Assembly (NCBI GenBank): GCA_900754525.1
Contig: CAAEDE010000005.1
Span: 1-64,000, forward strand
DNA: 64,000 bases
From: an uncultured Collinsella sp.
GTDB lineage: Bacteria; Actinomycetota; Coriobacteriia; Coriobacteriales; Coriobacteriaceae
Direction: 5' to 3'
Positions 60,384 to 64,000 of this stretch are shown here, piece by piece. The notes beneath the pieces were generated by a model. That model was not told where the DNA came from and made no database searches. It saw nothing but the letters and a program-made list of their open reading frames with translations. The translations under genes and the position numbers were made by a program. Each line of letters opens with the position of its first letter. The first letter of the stretch is position 1.

Positions 60384-61181
60384 GTGGCGCTGGTATTTGA
60401 CGTTCAGCAGGCGAACGGTAAGCCCGACGACAACCGTCGTCCCGGCACCGCGTGCCTCTTTTGCGATACAGAAGGGCTCACCGACATCATTCGCCGTGAT
60501 GGCGATTGCATTTGGCTCGAGAATAAGTTCAAGACCCTGCGCGCCACCCGTCAAACCGTGCTGATTGAGTCGGCCGATCACGATGCCGACCTGGTGACCT
60601 ATGCGCCGGACGAGCTGCATCATGTTATGCGGTTTGCTCTGGATTGCTGGCAGCAGATGATCGATTCGCAGCAGTATCGAAGCGTGCTCATGTACAAGAA
60701 CAAGGGCCCGCTCTCGGGTGGCAGTCTGGTCCATCCGCATATGCAGATTGTGGGTCTGGAACAGGAGGACGGCTATGCGGCGCTGACCTCAGCCAACTTA
60801 GAAGGCATCAATGTCTGGCAACAGGGGAGAATCTCGGTCAACATCTCAACCGAACCGATTATGGGGTTCTTTGAGATCAACGTTTCAGCCCCGCAGGGAA
60901 TCGCCGCCAGCGATGACACGAGAGACCAAGCCGAGACGGATCTCTTTGCCGATGCGATTCAGGTGGCTCTGCGCTATATCCTAAACGAGCACCACGGTGG
61001 CCGTGCAGAGTCGTACAACTTGTTCTTCTATCACCTGAGCGGTCGGACCATTGCCAAGGGGCTGCCACGTTGGGTGGTATCGCCCTACTTCGTGGGCTAT
61101 CGTCTGGCCCAGGTCAATGCCGAGACGACGCTCGATATCGATGCTGAGCGTCTGCGTGCGCATCTGGAAACGCTCGTATAG
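60384..61181 (+). CDS. DUF4931/GalT-HIT-like protein
   Basis: A 265-residue protein related to the HIT and galactose-1-phosphate uridylyltransferase fold. The N-terminus has a zinc-like Cys pair (GTACLFCDTEG), and the catalytic-like block GGSLVHPHMQIVGLE contains the H-x-H-x-Q pattern of nucleotidyl-transfer enzymes. Other blocks are WLENKFKTLRATRQTVLIES and YRSVLMYKNKGPLSGG. Substrate unknown. The GTG at 60384 abuts cutC. The pairing with cutC may be functional but is unexplained. Confidence 0.75.
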   Translation: MALVFDVQQANGKPDDNRRPGTACLFCDTEGLTDIIRRDGDCIWLENKFKTLRATRQTVLIESADHDADLVTYAPDELHHVMRFALDCWQQMIDSQQYRSVLMYKNKGPLSGGSLVHPHMQIVGLEQEDGYAALTSANLEGINVWQQGRISVNISTEPIMGFFEINVSAPQGIAASDDTRDQAETDLFADAIQVALRYILNEHHGGRAESYNLFFYHLSGRTIAKGLPRWVVSPYFVGYRLAQVNAETTLDIDAERLRAHLETLV

Positions 61182-61211
61182 CAAGACTAACACCCGCGTA
61201 ATGCGGACAGC

Positions 61212-62210
61212 CTAGCGTGTCATGGCGTCGCGGCCGGCCTCGACCCGCTTGCGCTGGGCGGCGCGCTCCTCGCCGGTTAGACGCTCAAAGAGATGTCCGA
61301 TAAGCGAGGCGAGTACCTGCTGAAACAGCGTGCCGCACATGACGGGGAATACGACTTCGCCGGGAAAGTATTGCGTGGCGATGACGGCGCCCGAAGAGAT
61401 ATTGCGCATGCCGCAGGTAAAGCACATGGTGGTCGTCTCGCTATATGGCAGATGCAGCGCATGGGCGACCAGAAAACCGACGACAAAGCCGCTGATGGCG
61501 AAGACCAAAATAAAGAGGGCGACTTCCAAGCGCACCGCGTTCATGTGCAGCACGTACTCGCTCATGGCGGTGGAGTTGGAGGCGATAACGCCCATCATCA
61601 TGAACTTGCAGGCGGGCGAGAGCGCGGGGGAGAGCTTCTCGTGTCCCCATCCACGCGTGAGCTCGTTGATCATGATGCCGAGCACGGCGGGGATGGCGAT
61701 CATAAAGGCCATGTCTTGCATCATGCTCGGCACATCGATCGAGACGGTGGCGCCCAACAGGAGCTTGAGCGTGAGCGGAATCGTCACAGGGGAGATAACC
61801 GAGGACGTCAGGATGATGGTGAGCGCGAGCGGGCCGTTGCCGCCGAACATGCTAATCCACATAAAGGCAGTGACCGCCACGGGTACGCTGTACTCGAGCA
61901 CGATGCCGCAGACAAGGTTGGGATTGGAGCCAAAGAATAACGATCCCATGGCATAGGCCGCGATGGGAATAAGCGCCGCCGAGACGAGCAGTGCCAAAAT
62001 CAGGTGCAGGGGACGGCGGAACACCTCGGTTACCTGGTGAAAGGTGTTGCTGAGCGCGCCCTGAAACGTCATAAAGGCGAAGAGGGCGGGAACAATGGGC
62101 TTGAGCACGCCGATCTGCTGGGGAAAGAGCACGCCGAGCGCCACGCAAATCGGAACGATGATCTGCATATGCCCCGCGAGGAACTTTCCCAGTCCAGCCC
62201 ATTGCTTCAT
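61212..62210 (-). CDS. bile acid:sodium symporter (BASS) family transporter
   Basis: A 332-residue membrane protein with about nine hydrophobic segments. BASS-like blocks are IIVPICVALGVLFPQQIGVL, ALFAFMTFQGALSNTF, GIVLEYSVPVAVTAF, FMIAIPAVLGIMINELTRGW and MCFTCGMRNISSGAVIATQY (the conserved GxRN region). It may import a sodium-coupled organic anion; bile acid transport is not implied. The ATG at 62210 follows AAAGGGAG. It is divergent from recJ. Confidence 0.85.
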   Translation of the reverse strand: MKQWAGLGKFLAGHMQIIVPICVALGVLFPQQIGVLKPIVPALFAFMTFQGALSNTFHQVTEVFRRPLHLILALLVSAALIPIAAYAMGSLFFGSNPNLVCGIVLEYSVPVAVTAFMWISMFGGNGPLALTIILTSSVISPVTIPLTLKLLLGATVSIDVPSMMQDMAFMIAIPAVLGIMINELTRGWGHEKLSPALSPACKFMMMGVIASNSTAMSEYVLHMNAVRLEVALFILVFAISGFVVGFLVAHALHLPYSETTTMCFTCGMRNISSGAVIATQYFPGEVVFPVMCGTLFQQVLASLIGHLFERLTGEERAAQRKRVEAGRDAMTR

Positions 62211-62432
62211 ATGTCCCGTGACTCCCTTTATCCGCGAACTCGTTTGTATGGATATGCTAGACGCTCGTATGCGTCCGTGCGGCTGAAACGCTCGATTATT
62301 TCGAGGCCATTACCGGCATCGTTTGCCGAAACCGCGGCGCACCGCGGCGTTTTGCGTCCGCGCTGCACGGTATAATAAATCCGTTCAACAGATCTGCCTG
62401 CCGAAGCGGGCATACACAGAGGACTCATCGCT

Positions 62433-62498
62433 ATGAACCGTGAGAGGTATCGCGGCGACCTGCCCCTATCGGGGGTGGGTGCCTATGTCATCGCTTAA
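62433..62498 (+). CDS. 21-residue leader ORF overlapping the recJ start
   Basis: ATG at 62433 with AGAGGA 9 bases upstream opens a short frame (starts MNRERYRGDLPLSGV, ends AYVIA, TAA at 62496-62498). It ends 13 bases inside recJ in another frame. It could couple translation to recJ or be chance; the peptide has no known family. Confidence 0.35.
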   Translation: MNRERYRGDLPLSGVGAYVIA

Positions 62499-64000
62499 GA
62501 CGACGCATCGCTGGGCGGTCGCTCAGCAAAACCCCGAGCTCGAAAAGGAGCTTTCGGCTGGTCTGGGCATTCCCGGGCTGGTGGCGCGCATTATGGTCGC
62601 GCACGGCATTGGCTCCATCAAAGAGGGCCAATTGTTTTTGACGCCTTCGCTCGATCGCGACTGGGCCGACCCACTCATTATCCCGGGCATGTCGGTCGTT
62701 GCCGACCGCGTCGAGCGTGCTATTCGCAACCACGAGCACATTGCAGTCTTTGGCGATTTTGACGTTGACGGTATTACGTCGACCTGCCTGTTGACCGAGG
62801 CGCTGCGCACGTTTGGCGCCGATGTCACGCCGTTTATTCCGCATCGCTTTGATGAGGGCTACGGTCTTTCGCGCGCGGCACTCGACCGCGTTAACGAGCT
62901 CGCTCGCCCCCAGCTGATCGTGACCGTCGATAACGGCATTGCCGCCAAGGAAGAGGTTTCCTATCTGGAGAGCCTGGGGATCGATTTGGTGGTCACGGAC
63001 CATCACGAGCCCTCCGACCAGGTGCCGCAGGGTGTGCCCCTGACCGACCCCAAGCTCGAAGACGAGGGCCCCTCGCGCGAGCTTGCCGGTGCTGGTGTGG
63101 CGCTCAAGCTGGTGCAAGTCCTGGGTGAGCGCCTGGGCAAGCCGTCGTATTGGCGTTCGCTAATCGAGGTCGCGGCGCTGGGCACCGTGTCCGACATGAT
63201 GCCGCTCACGCCCGAGAACCGCGCGCTGGTTGCCGAGGGCATCCAGCAGATGCGCGTAACCGCTCGCCCCGGCTATATCGCGCTTGCCGCGCTTGCCAAG
63301 GTGGATCTTTCGAGCATTACGGCGGACGGTCTATCGTTCTCGCTCATTCCCCGCTTAAACGCCGCCGGCCGCATGGCCGATCCAAAATTGGCACTTGATT
63401 TGCTGCTTGCCCGCGATCCCATCGAGGCGAGCGCACTGGCCGCCGAGCTCGAGGAAATCAACCGCCAGCGCCGTGAGATCGAGGCGGAGCTCACGCGCGA
63501 TGCCATGGCAAAGGTCGAGGAGACCTATGACGGCGGGCGCGCGATCGTCGTGGGCGGCGAAGGCTGGCACGAGGGTGTCAAGGGCATCGTGGCAAGCCGT
63601 CTGACCAACCGTTATCACGTGCCGGCGCTGCTGTTCTCGATCGAGGACGGTATCGCGCGCGGCTCTGGTCGCTCGGTGGGCAAAGTTAACCTGTTTGACG
63701 CCGTCGAGCGCTGTTCCGACCTGCTGATTCGTCGCGGCGGACATGCCGGTGCGGTGGGTGTGACCATCGAGGCATCCAAGCTCGACGAGTTCCGTCGTCG
63801 CCTTTCCGCCGTGCTATCGGAGATTCCCGCCGAGGACTTTGAAGACATCGACGAGGTTGCCGCTACCGTTGACCTTTCCGAGCTAAATATCGAGACCATC
63901 GAGCAGATTTCCCGTCTTGAGCCGTTTGGCCAGGGCAATAAGGTGCCGCTGCTGGCCGCCGAGGGCGTGACGATGTGCGATCGCACCGTGGTGGGCAAAA
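62485..64000 (+). CDS. recJ: single-stranded-DNA-specific exonuclease RecJ (partial, runs off the window)
   Basis: The first 505 codons are present with no stop. DHH-family motifs are in order: AVFGDFDVDGITSTC (metal Asp pair), PHRFDEGYGLS, LIVTVDNGIAA, VVTDHHEPSDQ (DHH), NAAGRMADPKLAL, ARGSGRSVG and RRGGHAGAVGV (DHHA1 GGH box). It degrades single-stranded DNA 5' to 3' in recombination and repair. ATG at 62485 follows GGGGGTGGG. The end, including the OB-like C-terminal domain, lies outside the window. Confidence 0.95.
   Translation, partial: MSSLKTTHRWAVAQQNPELEKELSAGLGIPGLVARIMVAHGIGSIKEGQLFLTPSLDRDWADPLIIPGMSVVADRVERAIRNHEHIAVFGDFDVDGITSTCLLTEALRTFGADVTPFIPHRFDEGYGLSRAALDRVNELARPQLIVTVDNGIAAKEEVSYLESLGIDLVVTDHHEPSDQVPQGVPLTDPKLEDEGPSRELAGAGVALKLVQVLGERLGKPSYWRSLIEVAALGTVSDMMPLTPENRALVAEGIQQMRVTARPGYIALAALAKVDLSSITADGLSFSLIPRLNAAGRMADPKLALDLLLARDPIEASALAAELEEINRQRREIEAELTRDAMAKVEETYDGGRAIVVGGEGWHEGVKGIVASRLTNRYHVPALLFSIEDGIARGSGRSVGKVNLFDAVERCSDLLIRRGGHAGAVGVTIEASKLDEFRRRLSAVLSEIPAEDFEDIDEVAATVDLSELNIETIEQISRLEPFGQGNKVPLLAAEGVTMCDRTVVGK

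Overview
The window is GC-rich chromosomal DNA from a member of the Actinomycetota, most likely a gut Coriobacteriia close to Collinsella. That placement is inferred from gene content and style: a DUF3516-type HelY-like helicase, deoxyxylulose-independent PLP synthesis (PdxST), reverse rubrerythrin, a bacterial Elp3, Tat-type lipoprotein binding proteins, strong G/C third-position bias and many intergenic palindromes. No rRNA, tRNA or CRISPR array is seen.

Layout. 1-5.1 kb: the end of one IS110/IS1111-type element, peptide deformylase, a drug-efflux MFS protein, a winged-helix/RGG-tail protein, a complete IS1111-like element (about 3404-4937) and clustered hairpins. 5.1-8.2 kb: pdxS-pdxT divergent from a PdxR/MocR regulator. 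8.2-9.8 kb: a DUF559/AbiEi-like gene between two copies of a 120-bp palindromic repeat (third copy at 19.66 kb). 9.9-13.3 kb: reverse rubrerythrin and an alcohol/aldehyde dehydrogenase pair. 13.3-13.6 kb: a probable type I toxin-antitoxin locus with a 27-residue membrane peptide. 13.7-16.8 kb: HIRAN protein, a small charged protein, phosphoesterase and a DUF2130 protein. 16.8-26.5 kb: HelY-like helicase, TrmB, a second methyltransferase, an XRE regulator with a DUF4097 envelope protein, Elp3 and a spermidine-synthase-like protein.

26.5-32.1 kb holds a three-gene minus-strand operon: a TerB_N/TerB_C protein, a BrxD-like (DUF2791) ATPase and a BrxHI/Lhr-like helicase. It is the best candidate for a defence or DNA-processing system here. 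33.0-36.2 kb is a five-gene operon of secreted and membrane proteins of unknown function, including a short LAQTG-type sortase substrate. 36.5-40.2 kb encodes an FAD-linked lactate/glycolate-type dehydrogenase with EtfB and a ferredoxin-fused EtfA, the layout of electron-confurcating lactate dehydrogenases.

The remainder is metabolism and transport: HD hydrolase, AzlCD, a KdgT-like permease, a membrane diguanylate cyclase, an EamA exporter, full-length PurL, a CPA2 antiporter, homoserine dehydrogenase, a complete branched-chain amino-acid ABC operon with two tandem binding proteins, CutC, a GalT/HIT-like protein, a BASS transporter and the first 505 codons of RecJ.

Two intergenic repeat families recur: the 120-bp AAGTGAGTAGAC element (three copies), and REP-like hairpins whose loops or interiors carry GGGAC (at least six loci). 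Coordinates and motifs come from reading the sequence; family names rest on recognised motifs, not on searches.
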